NCBI RefSeq assembly: GCF_036370855.1
Contig: NC_088101.1
Coordinates: 70,782,559-70,846,558 of the forward strand
Length of the DNA stretch: 64,000 nt
Origin: Dromaius novaehollandiae
Lineage: Eukaryota; Chordata; Aves; Casuariiformes; Dromaiidae
Direction of reading: 5' to 3'
Part shown: positions 46,961 through 60,790 of the stretch, piece by piece
Layout: every line of letters starts with the position of its first letter
How positions within the stretch are numbered: the first letter of the stretch is position 1
The notes under the pieces: generated by a model
The model's input: only the letters and a program-made list of their open reading frames with translations
Databases searched by the model: none
Told to the model about the DNA's origin: nothing
Made by a program: the position numbers and the translations under genes

Positions 46961-48880
46961 AGTAAGAAAAAGAACATCCTGTCATATAATGATGTTCTTC
47001 ATGCTATGATTTTCCAGATTCAAAGGTTGAGATGAGTGAAGTTCATAGAACAAAGGTCTCTGAACTGCAGTATGCATACCACAAGGCCCAGTTGGAAGGA
47101 CTGCAAAGGATGTAAAGTTTTCAGAAGCTATATATCTGCACATTCAACAAACAGCAGGTAGTGAAAATGGGAGGCATATAGTCATTTATTCATATATAGC
47201 TTGCTTCTGCTAATAAAAAAGTAAATTACTTAATGTACCTAAGCAGTAAAGCTATAGATCCATAATAAAGTTGCTCATATAGTTAAAAAGCCAGTAGGAC
47301 CAGGACCAGTTTCTCTGATAATTTTCTTAAAACTAATGCAGCAATGATAATTGAAACAGAAATTCATGTGCGTTTTCTGTTTAGGCTGTTTAATTTGTAT
47401 TTTTAACTGTATCTTTGCACATACTGCTTCAAGAACAATTTTATAATCTACCTATGTGTTTGACATGGCTCTCACAAAATATACACTTAAATAGCACACA
47501 ATTAAATTACCTTTGTGACATCTTTGCTTTGTCCTCTTTTCTAATCCATGAGTGATCCCTAGGTCAACTAGGAAAAAAAAAGTAGGTCAAGTTCTCATGG
47601 AAAAGCTCTGGCATTATCTGCTGAAATTCTGTCACTGAAACCAAGTATTTTCTTGAGTAGTGGAACTAACAAAACATTGAGTGTCTTATGAGTTTATGTT
47701 CTGTGGTTTCATTTTCTGGTGCAAGAACTCTGACTGAAGCCAAGTATTACTGACAGTTATTTCGTGTCATTTTTCATCTGTCTAGCAAAGAGTTGATTGC
47801 ATACTGCAGCCTTTGCCAAGGGGAGTATATGCGTGGGAACTTCATCCTCCACTGCTACCCCACTTCACAATAGAAACTTGATTATCCTTAACTCTTCTTC
47901 CTCCCTCAATCAGGACTGCATAGGTCAGTTAGTTAAAAATGATTGGGAATACAAGCATTTACATGCAAAATTTTTTTAAGAGTACCTCAAAATAAAGTAG
48001 TATGCAGAATAGCTATAGCTATCTAATATTTGTCTGAACTTCAGGATAAGAATAATTTATCAGTGACAAATTATGCTCTGCTAGAACACCAGCACACACC
48101 AAAAGCCTCAAATCTTTCCTTTCCTCCCGCTGCCCCAAATATATGAACTGCTAGCTTGAAAAAATCTCAGTCATTTTCCCAGTGTATCTGAAGATCTGAG
48201 CTCCTCTTTTCTGTGTATCCAGGCTTCATCCAGCCATGTGTTCAGGTCCAGGAATGTCCTCTGCCATTCAGCAGAGGAAACATAAACATGACTTGTCTTA
48301 CCTGTGTATTTGAGTGATAACATAGGTGACTTCTTATAAGTACTTTTGAAATGCTTTGCATTTTTCTTAATTTGATTTGTATTTTCACTCAATTTTCCTC
48401 ATTTTATGAGGAAAAAGTGCTTGTATAACGGCACTATCCCTTTTTGTGTGTTCTCTTGATTGTCCTAATAAACTTATCCATTTTAACCAAATTTGACAGA
48501 TAGTTAAGTTCCTACACTTTTCCCCCCCCGTCAAACTGGTGACCGGGTGGACAAGATACTATGACTACATTAACTGCATTAAACTTGTGTGAGTACACAT
48601 CTTACCAGGTACCAAGTAATGGGCAATGGAGCGTATTCCCTAAGCACAGGAAAAGCTTCCTGGAGTGAAGCTTCATTCTGCCTTACAGCTTTGGTGTCCC
48701 TTTTTCTTCTCTACCCCCCGCCTGCAGGCATTTTTTTTTTTGGGGGGGGGGGGGGAGTTGTCAGATTTTTTTCTTCTCGGACTGTCTGTTTTTAACAGTG
48801 CCTTGTCTCTTTTTGTCCTCACGGAGCATTTCTCTTTTCACAGTTTCTTTTTGCCCTGCTCTTAGCTGACGGGACACTCC
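46961..48880. other. Intergenic between NCAPG and FAM184B, part 2
   Basis: AT-rich, no gene recognised. Contains a T11-G14 tract at 48731-48755. I found no intact DCAF16-like frame here, although DCAF16 lies between these genes in mammals. Confidence 0.55.
48731..48755 (+). repeat. T11-G14 homopolymer pair
   Basis: Eleven T followed by fourteen G, just upstream of the FAM184B CpG island. Likely variable in length. Confidence 0.85.
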
Positions 48881-48884
48881 TGCC

Positions 48885-50235
48885 TTCCCACTTCCGATGG
48901 TCGTGAGGCGGCTCTCCTCCCCGCCGCAGCCAGCAAGGCTTCCGCGCTCCGGCCTGAGCAGCACGGCAGGGGCCGCGGGAGCGACGCTGCGCCGCGGCAG
49001 CCGCCGCCTCACCTACGCGGGCGCGGGCGGCCTGGGCCCCGCCCCGCTCCGCGGGTCCCTGGCGCCGGCTGCGGCCGCGCATCAAAGGGGGGCGGAGCAG
49101 CTCGCCGCTCCCCTTCCCCGCGCTCCCCCCCTCCCTCTTCTCCCCCTGTCTTCGCCCCTTCCCTGCTTCCCTTCTCCGTCCCGTTTCTTCTATTCTCGTT
49201 TAAACACGTCCGCTAACCCTTTTGCTCTTGCGTGACCCTTCACTGAATGGTTCTTCCTTTAAAATCATTTCATCTTAATAGCTTGGGTTTTTTTTTAACT
49301 TTTTATGTGTTTTTTTTTCTTTTGGTAGATTTAGAAGCCTTATCACTTGGAGCAGAGGGAAGGGCTGCAAATAAAGAAAAAAAAAAGGCCCAGCAGTCCA
49401 GACAGTATCCTTCCAGCACTTTTCCACCACGTTTTGTGCGTCTGAGGGAGACTCACCAGTCTGTCCCGCAGACAGGCAGAACCGCTTCATTCCGCCTTCA
49501 GCAGAGCGGCGAAAACTGAGCAAGCTTCTCCTCACCACTTCGTTGGCCCATGCAGACTTGGAGGTGATCTGCCAAAAAAGCAGAGTTGACAAGAAGCGCC
49601 AAAGCCGTCCTCTGAGGACGCGCCCGCCAAGTCCTTCGGCCGCCCACGCGCTTTAACCCGCAGCCGGCCCCGGGGGGGCTGCGCGGCCGCCGCAGCGGCT
49701 CCCGCGGGCAACTGGCGGCACCCAGCCCGCGGGCACCTTCTCCCTGCGGAAGCTCAGCCGTTTGAGGAGAAGGGGAGGGAAAACATCCCGTCGAGGGTGT
49801 TCGCGCACGCTGGTCGCTGCCTCCTCGCCCGGGTGCTCCGCTGAAGGACTGGGACGTCCGGCCGAGCGGGCGCGAGCAGCTGGGTTAAAACGTTTCAGGG
49901 CTCATGGCCTCCGGCGCGGGCAAGGCTCGGCAGCCCGGCGCCCGCAGCGGGGCGGGCGGCGGCAGCCCGGCAGCAGGATGCAGCCAGGAGGTTCACGTGA
50001 AAATGTGCAAGAAGATCGCGCAGCTCACCAAGGTAGGCGCCGGGCCGCGGGGCTCTCCCCGCCTTGCTGCCCGCTGCCCCCCCTGCGCGGCGGCAGAGGC
50101 GGCCCGGGCGGTCCCGCAAGGCGGCCGCACAAGCCCCCTTCCCCGCCGCCCTGCCGTGGCCCTCGCGGCTGCCGAGCGGCGCTCGCCACCAACAGCCCTA
50201 AGTAGCGCGCTGCGAGAGCGCAAAGAGCTCAAGCT
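48885..50235. promoter_or_regulatory. FAM184B: CpG island, FAM184B promoter region (two blocks)
   Basis: CpG-dense blocks at about 48885-49115 and 49600-50235 are separated by a C/T-rich then AT-rich stretch. The second block holds FAM184B exon 1. The first contains a GGGGGCGG Sp1-type box near 49088 and a strong minus-strand splice-donor word (see findings), so it might be a separate or divergent promoter. Confidence 0.75.
49904..50032 (+). CDS. FAM184B: FAM184B coding exon 1 (partial gene)
   Basis: Codes for 43 residues, from MASGAGKARQ to QEVHVKMCKKIAQLTK, then donor AAG|GTAGGC in phase 0. The block VHVKMCKKIAQLTK matches the end of exon 1 of vertebrate FAM184B, which begins MASAL... in human. 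An in-frame TAA at 49886-49888, 15 nt before the ATG, supports this start. The position and the divergent orientation to NCAPG also fit conserved synteny. FAM184B is a long coiled-coil protein of poorly known function. Later exons are not seen in the window, so intron 1 probably runs past 64000. The start has a weak -3 base (C) but G at +4. The paralogue FAM184A shares this motif but lies elsewhere in vertebrates. Confidence 0.88.
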
Positions 50236-53200
50236 CTGCAAAGACAGGAGTTCACGTTATCCGGCTCTTCGCCTAAATCGCGAAGGTTGTAATTCATTGG
50301 CGTTTTGTAGGTTTTTCGCGTAATATTGTTGCAAAGCTGGCGTGGTGCTGGCGTGTAACATTGCTCCGTTACCTTGTACTTACTTGTTACCGAGGGGCAG
50401 AAATAGAAGTGTATTAAGTTACCTCGGTAAGAGGCAGGAGCCGGAGAAGAGGCAGCGCTAAGTTGCGTAGTATGCTGTACTAAAACTTTTAACCAGTCCT
50501 GAGCAATACTGATAAATATTTTGAGCCTCTTCTACACCATGTTAAGAAGCAAGAGAAAATCTGTAGCAGGTGGCAGGGATCTGCTGTGCTGGTTTTATGC
50601 TGCGCCTTTGTCAGTGGGGTGGAAAAAGCTATTTCCTACCCCCGCTACTCCTGTAAAATACCGGCTTTTGCATGTTCTGTAAGCTTCCCTGAAACTGGTA
50701 AAGACACTTAATTTGTTTCATAATCTCTCCTCTCTTCACCAGAAATGAAAAAGCACCAACTGTAAGTATAGGATGAAGGTAAAACAATAGGAAATCATTA
50801 AAACGTTGAAGATAGCATGGCTTAGTGGTTGTAACTGCCATTATTCTCATCTAATGATGAGTGCATGTGATAACATATATCATGTGCAGGAATACTTATA
50901 TGGGGACTACATATACTTACGTATGCAGGTGCTCAGATTGTATTTTTATATGTAATACTTGTACACAATCTAATACTTACTTTTTGCCCATGAATGCACA
51001 TACCACATTTTAACATACATTTTGTTTAATAATTGTAAAGTGACCAAATTCATGTCAAATTTTTATTATTTCAAATACAATCATATTTTAGCAATGAGTT
51101 CTATAAAAATTCTTAGGGAGACGCACTGGTTATTTATTGGTACCATTCCTGCTGCCTCAGCCGCAGTGAAATGTGCTTGAAGGACAACAGCAAACTAGAA
51201 TAAGATTTCCTGTGTTGTCCCCTTGTTTTCTATCTGGTCACTGTCTTTGTTCATCTTTACCCTCCAAGTTATTTCCACCTACTCGAATTATCTGTTTCAC
51301 AGCATAGAAAATTTGCTGAATTAATGTGGGTTCATCCTTAAGTATCACTTTAAAAAAGTCCCCTTTTTATTAGAAAAGCAATAGCAATGCTTCTGGTTTT
51401 TGATAGCTGATTGTACTTCACAGTAACAGGAGCTGGAGAATCACCAGCTCGCTCTTGCTGATGGAGGACAACAGCAGCCTTACAGCATACTGGCAGGATC
51501 TGTGCAAAGAAGCTTGGGTTCAACTTCTCAGGTCTCAAGCTCAACTCACCGAACTCATTCTCTAGAGATTTCTGGGCCTTCCTTTCTATATAAAATGAAG
51601 ATTATTTTTAAAGCCTCTCTATATAATTGAATTTTGAGGTTAAAATATCATTCTCTTCTGAAAACATTATATTAATTTATAAAGCTTCTCTTTGTGTTAG
51701 GGAAAAATATTTTGAGAGTTATTTTATCAATGAAAAGGGGAAAAATTCACTCTAGTGCAAAATATTCTGGTGAAATTTTATTAAGGCCTTCATCAAATTA
51801 TATACTTTTTTTTTTCAGAATCTTATGCTAAATTTCTACTGTTAAAAGTTTGGAAGAATAATTTCTTTACTTTCATTAGAATTTATCCTCTGGATACTTC
51901 TAAGTCAGGATGATTTATGCCTGAAGCTCAAAAAAAAACTTCTGAAGAAAAATCATCCTGTTGTATAAAGTGATATACAAGAATCAGTTTTCTTTACCAT
52001 AAAACCACGCTTATAGAGAACTCCGGGCAGGATTGGAATTTTAATCATAGGCTTTCCCTTTTAAATTCTGGGTAGGGTAGTGCTATACCAACAGCAAACA
52101 TCCATACCAAAACTGAAACAGCAAAATCTGAGACCAGATTAGCTGAAGGAAAAAAATTCTCCAGTCAGCTTTTTTGTTATAGATCATTTTTGGCATAGGA
52201 ACATTGAGGACTTCTTTTTGAATCGCTCTCTTTTCTTGGCTATATTGCAGTTGGGATAATTATAATAAATTTTCCCTTAACTTTAAGTCACTCGCAGTGC
52301 TAATCTCTCCTGACTAGTGTGTAATACTGCTCTCTGTTCTGTAGCTACAGCTTCCTGCTTCAGTGATGTCAGTTTTTCAGTGATGGGGAAATAATGTTTT
52401 GTGAATGATCTAATTACTCAGCAACTCTGTATTGTGCCAGAAGGAGAAATTAATACAAAATGTTTAAATTAGGGGTAGGATACAGAGACTGCTTTGCATC
52501 CTGTTTCTCTACTGTATGGTCAGTAGTGGCCTCCACCTCCTACTATCAAAGACAAAGGAGCAGTTTGCAAAGGCATCGACAGCAGAACTGGACTGATAAG
52601 GCAGTAGCATCTTTCCATGAAGTGCTGATTACATGAGAAGGCATGGGCTGGGATTCTCCATAGATAGTCAAGACACTGAGATCTTGAAAGTTATGCCAGT
52701 TCTACTGCCTTGCTATTTCTGTTTTTGAGGAGGTAGATTATAGTACAGTTTTCCTACCTTTAGTCATGTGCATTTGTTTTTCTGTTCTGCACCTTTTTGG
52801 CTGTAGTTGCATAAACTACTGCTTTCTGTAGCCCATTTATTGGTGGCTTTAGATGCCTGGCCCTTGTACTCTCAAAGATTGTTTTTTGTTTGTTTGTTTT
52901 GTTTTGTTTTTTACCATTGACGGTTCACCGAGCACATTCAGTCTGTGCATGTTTGGTGGGCCCAACACCGACATAGAAGTATCAAACCTACTCTGTCCAG
53001 ACCTGCTAGTGCTGATCTGTCCTTGTGTTTGTTTTTGGGAGTCTTTGGGATGAAAGGTAGTAGCAGTTATCCAATAAATCAGAAGTGATGTAAAAGTACA
53101 TCAATTTGAAAATGTGAAAATGAATAATTTGAATTGCTCTATAATGGATGTGTAAGTGCTTGACATACCAGAATCTTTAATGAGCAGAGCTCATCTGAGG

Positions 53201-53526
53201 AGAGATTTAGAATTAGTGGATGCATAGGACTCCAGTCTGGAAAAATAATTCATGTGTTGAATACAGCATATTTGTAGGTTCCTCATGCCTTCTCCCCCCC
53301 ACCCGCCCAAAAAACCCTCAGGTAGCCCTTACATTTAGAGGCATAAGTGACCACAGGCCTTGTTTTACCACTGGAGATCCAGCTTCCTAAATCTGAAATA
53401 CACAAATGAAATCATGGCAGAGTTTTACTGTTCATTGTACAATTTGTGTTTTTTTCATTAAAGCCTCATCTCACAGTGCTAAATGAATATGTGAGACAAC
53501 CAGTTTTTGTTTGAAAAACATAAAAA

Positions 53527-53567
53527 AGATATATATATTTCTATATGTGTATATATATAAAAATAAA
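53527..53567 (+). repeat. TA/TG-rich simple repeat
   Basis: GATATATATATTTCTATATGTGTATATATATA type sequence in FAM184B intron 1. Confidence 0.75.
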
Positions 53568-56520
53568 ACCAAGGGGCTTTTTTGTCCCTGGATGTGAAGA
53601 GAAGATTGAAAACAGGAATTCTAGAGGCTAAAATGGAGATTAAAATAATTAATAATTATGGTTTTTTAATGCCTAAAGTTGGCAATATTGTGCACATAAT
53701 AACTTTGTTTCATGGATGTTTGTATACTTAATCTCTTAAAAGACAGAACTAGGCAGATTAGTGGAGCTGGGAGCCAGATCATGGCTTTGGTTAAGATCCT
53801 ACTATTGTCTCTTAGCAGCGTGCAAGAGACCAAAGTCTAAAGCTGATTTCTAGTTTCTGTTAATACATGCATACAGGCAGAGGTGGCACGTGACTTTAAG
53901 CTGCCTTGATTTGGTTGGATTGTCATCTTAAAATGAACATGAGAACCCAAGGTAAGATGACTGTGTTGATTAGTGTTAGAAATGAGAGCAGGATTCAAGG
54001 TAAAAGGACCTCAGGGTGAGACATAGCTAGAGAATCAGGTGCAAACTAGAAGGTATCAAGATGTGTCACAGGTTATAATAAAATAAGCCTTGAACATTCA
54101 CTTGATCCTGACTTACTGAGACAGTCTTCCTTGACCTGTTGCTTGACTCTACAGGCTCTAGCTTTGCAAGTGCTGGCCAGTACAAAGAAGTCATAGTAGC
54201 CAGGATACCAAGAAAAGGCTGGACCTGAGCATGGAACTCTTCTAATGAGAACGGTCTTCATTGAAAACCTGAAATTTTAGCAAAGTTTGTCAGTCACAAA
54301 CTACATAAAAAGTTTTAAAGACCTAGTAAGACTAGTGAGTTTGGGTGAGACCTGTCTAAGCCTTCAAGATTTTGACCTTAAAATCAGATAACATTGCATC
54401 TATTTCCAGCTGAACTACACTTTGAGTTTTCAGAAGAAAACCTGTAAGATTTATGAACTTACAGAAGTTGAATCAGAAAAGTTCAGCTTGCAAATGGAAA
54501 TGTCCATCTGTAGCTGTGACTCACAGATACAAATAATACAGTTCAGATATTTTTCTGCAAACCTAGTGCATTCAAATCAATAGGGACTTGAAGTGAGTGT
54601 GTTTTCCTGATTGTAGCAGAATGCATGACTTTGTGCTCATAATTAAGTGTAGTCTTCTCCATCAGAAATTCCAGCCTTGGCACACTAGGTTTCATGTTTG
54701 CCAAATCTTTGTATTTCTGATCTGTTTAGCTGTTTTAAATGCGTGGCAATTTTTATTAGAAACTTTGGGCTCACTGCTGCCTCATGCCATGGGTTTTTAA
54801 CATCCACTGGGTATTACAGGATTTTCATGTGCTTACTGATTCTCAGAACAGTCCTTTTCACTTGAGATAGGATGAGAAATGCAAATGAACTCTCAAAGAA
54901 GAGCGCTGAGGAGAGTGAATTAGTGTTCATTTAAGAGGCAGTTCTGGCAGGGCTGACAAGAACTAGATATATTGCAGGCATTCATGATATTCAGGCTTCT
55001 TTTTGAACTTTTTCTTCTTTTCTTTTTTCTTTTGGTTTGAGCCTGTGGGACTCAAACCAAACCTGCTGCTGTGGACTTCAGTCTCTGGAAGGAAGCCTAA
55101 TTTGAAAACAGGGTGGATGGTGACGTTAGCAGGTGATCAGAAAACTGCCTAAGCCACAAGACAGTCCTTTCATACTTCTGTTTCCTTCTTTGGGAGAAAC
55201 TCCTGATAGTTACCCTGAAACTCACTTTCCTTAGGGATCCATCTTACTCCATATTGGTTATTCAGGAGCTTTGTTTTAAGAGGCACATTTTTAATTGCAA
55301 TATTTCTGGTTAAGTAGATTATGTTAGTCAAAAAAATCAAGTGGCCTGGAACAAATTTTGTTTATGTATGTTGAAAACTATGGGTCTAAACAGAGGGACA
55401 GACAGAGTGCTGACACAGGGAAAAGCTAATTGCTGATAAAACACAGTAAGAAATTTTTTTTTTCTACAGGAGAACTGAATGTCTCATAGGCACACGTATG
55501 CTCCTCTTCTAGAACAAGAAGCATAAGCAGATGTCCTTTAATGACCAGTTGGAGTAGTTGAAAATGTTATATACTCCAACTGCCTAATCCCCCCAGTCAC
55601 CAGCTCAGTCAGCAGAATAGAAAAATGTGAACATTATTTAATAAGCTTCAGTGGGAAATCTGGCAGATAAGCAAAAAACACTTTCATTAGTTATTTAAAG
55701 AAAAATGTCTGATTTCTGCATGAAAGTGTGTGAGGTATATTCTCATATTTAGTTCCATTAGCTTCCTTCTACAGGTAGAAGTTTATGGAAGAATTAACAA
55801 GTGGCCTGGGATGCCTGTGAGGGTGTAAGCTATTTATTCCGCTCCGGTGTTTTGCAGCATAGCTCTATGCCAGATCTTTTAACCTACTTTGTTTTAGTGT
55901 CCAAAAAGACTTCTGGTAGGTTTAGGGATGAAATGTGATTAAATTACAATGGTTTACTCTGAAAGTGCCTTTCAAAACTGTGTGAGCACTTCTAACATCT
56001 ACCCATGTTTACAGATGAAGTGTGTTGCCTTTTCACAAAGTTTAAGCTAAGTTCATTGTTCTTATTTATTGTGATGCCTTAACAGTACTCGCTAATTAAT
56101 TCTTACAGCATCACAGCTGAAGTGCAGTTAGTTGTTACACTAGCAGAGCTCTGCTCTGAGGTTTCTTTGATCTCCGTTCTCCAGAGAGGTATTCAGTATT
56201 CTACAGAAATGAAGCTGAATGTAACAGCATAAAAACTAAGATCATGGTTTTGGAGCAGCAGTATTCTTCCTTGGGCAAGCAATATGCATACTGATTTCCA
56301 TGTAGACAAAGAAAGAGATCTTTTTATAAAGCTGCTTACACTATGTCCTAAAAAGACTAACCAAATCAACTATTGATATCCCCATGTACTTTACTTCTTG
56401 ATTTTATGATTTTATGTACATTTTTCTTCTGTATTTCAAAACTAGCATTATTTTTGCCTATCAGCTGACAAAAACATGCGAACTAATGCAAGATGTCTCA
56501 ACCTTATTGTCATAACTATC

Positions 56521-56990
56521 CTTTCCTTAGAGAACTAGAAGGGAACTCCTGGATCATTAAGTCCATGTGTTATGTCATCTTATTAACATATTGTGTTATT
56601 AAACTGCTCAAAAGCAGTATTAAAACCACTGTTCCTATTAGAAAGCATTCCAGAATCTCATTATTTAGATGGCTAGAAATATTCTTTCAAATTTATAAAT
56701 CTTGCAATACTCATTTTTATTTTCTCATACCTTGAATTAATTTACCTTATTCTTTTTTCCCCTCTCAGTTGCTTATTATTTTGATGCATTTAGAGGTAAT
56801 AATCATATCCTCTCTTAGCTTTTGCTTTACAAAGCTAACAAAGCAAAACCTCTCTGATTTTGTCTCATAAGAACTCTGAGTATTCATTCCTTGCACATGC
56901 CCTAATCTGAATTCATCTTCCTTGGGCCTAATTGCAAGAACCATATACTAAAGATAAACATGGATTCCAATTAGCTAGCAAAGATCTCGG
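56521..56990 (-). repeat. Ancient CR1 LINE relic
   Basis: Begins 'agaactagaagggaactcctggatcattaagtccatg', the usual start of old reverse-complement CR1 copies. It continues with 'attccagaatctcattatttag' and 'atcatatcctctcttagcttttgctttacaaa' in the expected order. Confidence 0.55.
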
Positions 56991-59900
56991 GGCAAAATTG
57001 AAAATGATGGAGAGGCACTGAAATGTGGCAAAACTGGGCTGAAATTATACCTTTGAGTTACATGACCCCTCAAAATTTCAAAACACTTTAAAATATTAAA
57101 GGGTTAAACCAGGATGTTTAGCAGTCTCGGGTTTTTCTCTAAGAATGTAGGCATTCTGCCCCAAGCACACTGAAGATCAATGGTTTATCATGCTTGTATG
57201 TTGTATCTACTGCTAGGGGTTCACGTTCGAAAATGATGATGTTACACTTGTACATTGCAGTGTCACACCATAGGTGTGTGTATGATAGCGAAGAATCTCA
57301 GCTTTCCCCAGGTCCCCAGTTCTGGGCTGCAATCTAAATGTTTTCTAAATGATTTTAGCTTTAAACTGCTCTCTTGAAAATTATGGATAGTGATGGATAT
57401 TCAGAAAATTTTGCCTTTTCTGTGGGTCTTCTTGGCATTTTTATGTATTAGAATTACCTTTTTGCTGTACAAATTTTTCAGTAACTTCACTGAGTCTACA
57501 GAAAATCAGACTGCTGTAGTAATCAACAACTAAAAGCTGGTTTTATAATGGAAATTATGGACCAAATTCAAACCACTATTTCAAGGAACCCTACTTAATG
57601 ATTTTATATAAAATGCCATGCATTTTATCAATATGCGCATTGCAGACAAAAGGTAATAAAATATGTGGTGATCCATTAATTGCACAAAAGAAAACTGCAT
57701 GGTTTTAGTCTTTTCATATTCTAGCTTTTCATCACTGCTGTACAAAAGTACCCTTGTCAGTGACTTTATAAACCGTACCTCTCTACTAACAATTTCTTAA
57801 GTGGTATATTGATGCCAGCATTTTACAATTGAGAAAATACCCAAATTAGAAGTCAATACTCAGAAGTCAACTCAGTTAGCTTAAGGCATTCTCAGGCCTT
57901 TAAATATTCCAGAGCAGTGGATTTAGCTTTCTGAACGTGTTATTGTGTTACATATGGTGTATGAAATACTTTTATCCATGCAGCATTGTGTTCTTTTTTT
58001 CCCTGAAGTCATGTCTTCATTAGGTAAGAGAGCTTACATTTTATTAATACAACTGTTGCACTGAAGTAGAACTGCAAGTTACCATGAGTATAGTGAGATC
58101 TTAATCACATTAGCAGTCTCAATGTAAAATGCACTTTTCTTTTTCTTAGGCACACACAACCAAACAGACCATTTCTATATGGTGCTGAAGGCTATTTAAG
58201 GAGTGGAGGGTACTCAGCCTTCAGCCTATGCTTTTAGTAGGAACAGATCTGCATGCAATTTTTCCCTGTTTGTGCTTAAAGCCATTCGGAACTGGAGTGT
58301 GAATATTCTTAGTCCAGTGCCAAGACTGAGATAATTTATCCTGCCCCTCAGCAGAGCATGTTAACTCAGGCCTGGCTTTGGTGATTCAGACTTGGTGTTT
58401 TACTTTCTGTACATTCACTTGTTTCCCAAAGGCTCAGGGGGTAGCAGAACATCACATAACCCTATTACTCAGGAGACATTACCTTTAACTCGTAAGGAAA
58501 CTACAAAGTGTCTGATGTTGAACAGGATTTTGTCTTAAGTTAATGAACTCCATGAAATTTATTTGAAGTAAGATCACACCTTTTTGATATAGCTGTCATT
58601 CAGGATTTGTATGACTTGGCCTTAAGACACTTAAACATAGCTTTAACTTAAAACATATATGTAGTTCCAGTAAATCATGAGTCAATTCATATACTTCAGT
58701 TCACTCATATGCTTGATTGTTTTTCAAGTTCAGAATTTGAGACATTCATCTATGTCATAGTGCTGTATGTCTGTTTGCAGATGTACTTTTAGGCAGAGTG
58801 ATTTTTTTTTCCGTTGTTACTTTTGGATATACCTGCCTTGCAGATTGCAGGGGCTGGCATGCAATCCTATTCTTACAGTTTAGCAGCTGTGTGCATTTGC
58901 AGCACTGCATGCACAGGCATAACCACATCCAGCTGTATTATTCAGTGTTGTTGCTGGTTGTAACAGTTCAAATAACTTATCTGAACAATACAGACAGCAT
59001 ACTGCAAGAACACAGCAGCCAGACATCTACAGGAAATCTTGTTAAATCTTTACTTTCAACTAAAACTTTCAGAAGTAAATGAGTGTCTTCCATTCAGACT
59101 GCAATACTGTGTCACCACTGCTTGTGTGGTTTTTGTGTTTTCCATATAGACCACATAAGTCAAAGCTGTTGCTCCCTTGTCCATTTTTTTAAGTTTTTCT
59201 ATCCTATTCTAGAAACAATATAAAAAGCTTTGGGCAGAGAAGTCTTCTATTTTAATTGCCTTTGGAAGTTAGAGCATTTGACTGTGCATATATGTTGGCA
59301 ATTAGATCGTTATATGAGAGCTATCTGTAAATATGAGATAAAAGTTGAGTATTTTGCATTTTTCATTTGGGAGGAAAGATGTGATAATAGGGATGTCTAG
59401 AATTGTGGCTGGTAATTTAAATGTTTTTGTTCAAACTATTAGTATTAAGTTTGTGCAGTCACTTCTTGAATCCACGTGAGCTTTCAGTGTTACAGCTTCC
59501 TGTAGCGCGATATCAATGCTTAGTCTGCATATAAGATGAAGAAATACTACATTCTGCTTTATTAATCTGCCACTTTCATTTGCTGTTTTGTAGTTCTTAC
59601 ATTGAAAAAGGTGGCAAATAGTCATTCTGTATCTACCTTCTCCATTCTACTTGTAATTGTAAAGACAATATGGATGAGATTCACTTAGAGGTTAGGGTAC
59701 TTTAATTTAGGAGTCTTAGTGTGCACTGTATGTCCAAGCTACCATTGTAATCAGTACAGCCTAGAGAGTAATTTAGCACAGCAACCATTAGGACTGAACT
59801 CCGTTTCGTGTATTATCTAAAACTGGCCCCATCTGAGATGTCCCAGCATACCCTGCCTAGTCCCAGAAAGGCACAGTTCTCCTGTAAAGCCCGTGGTATA

Positions 59901-60179
59901 TTTGACAACCTTGTGTGGATGTCTCAGGCAGCTATGGCATATTAAATGGCAACAGGTCCATGAATTTAGGCAACTGAATTGAGCCCTTGGTGTCTACTTC
60001 AGAGTGAGCTGACTTGCTCTCAGGTCTCTTACTGACTGGGTCTCTGTTGACTGACAGTAATAGGAGTTTAGACAATTAGCACACAAGTGAACACCTAAAT
60101 CTCAGTGTTTTAATCTCTAACAATATTATGTTTTTCACTTCTTAGTTGCCTCTTTTTCACAGAGTTCTGCTTTATTTTA

Positions 60180-60790
60180 TGACTTCTTGTGTAGAAACTT
60201 TTCCATAATTGATTATCCTTGTTGCATTTTAGCATACCTTTTTCCAGTTCTATTATACTCTTTTTGAAGAGGGAGGACCAAAACTGCATGCTGTATTCAA
60301 GATGCAGGCGTACAATGTGTCAGTGTATATGGAAACTTAGAATCGCTCTTTTAAAGTGCATTGCTTTCCATTTATCTGCAATGATTGCCTTTTAGTTTGT
60401 GAGGTTCTTCTGCAAATCCTGTAGTCAACTTTTCCTTTTGATACTCATTTCCTTTTCAAATTATTTATGAAGCTATTCAATACTATAGGTGCTAGTGCAG
60501 TTCCCTAGAGTGTCCACTGGTGATCTTCATTGTGAGAACTGACTGTTTACTCCTATGTTGTTTATGCAAAGACCTTTATTTTTGCCCTTAACAGCTTAGT
60601 TTCTTCAAGAGACTGTGGTGGGGAGCTCTGTTAAATGTCTTTTGGAAACCCAGGTAAATTACATCAACTATATCCACCTTGTCCAGACTCTTTGAAAGAA
60701 CTCAAAGAGATTATGAGACATGACTTCCCTTTACAAAAGCCATTTGGACTCTTGCCAAATATAGCCTTATTAATCAGAGTTGTAATTTAT
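60180..60790 (-). repeat. Ancient CR1 LINE relic
   Basis: Contains 'tccagttctattatactctttttgaagagggaggaccaaaactgcatgctgtattcaagatg', then 'ccctagagtgtccactggtgatcttc', 'gttaaatgtcttttggaaacccaggtaaattacatcaactatatcca', and 'catgacttccctttacaaaagccatttggactctt'. This is the order of reverse-complement amniote CR1. Most open frames here derive from it. Confidence 0.7.

Noticed and set aside
48171-48392. 73-codon minus-strand frame starting MSENTNQIKK
   Set aside because: No family recognised, no CpG or promoter context, no conserved neighbours. It may be chance or a pseudogene fragment.
49762-50205. 147-codon + strand frame over the FAM184B island
   Set aside because: Overlaps exon 1 in another frame and has the Arg/Gly/Pro composition typical of chance frames in CpG islands.
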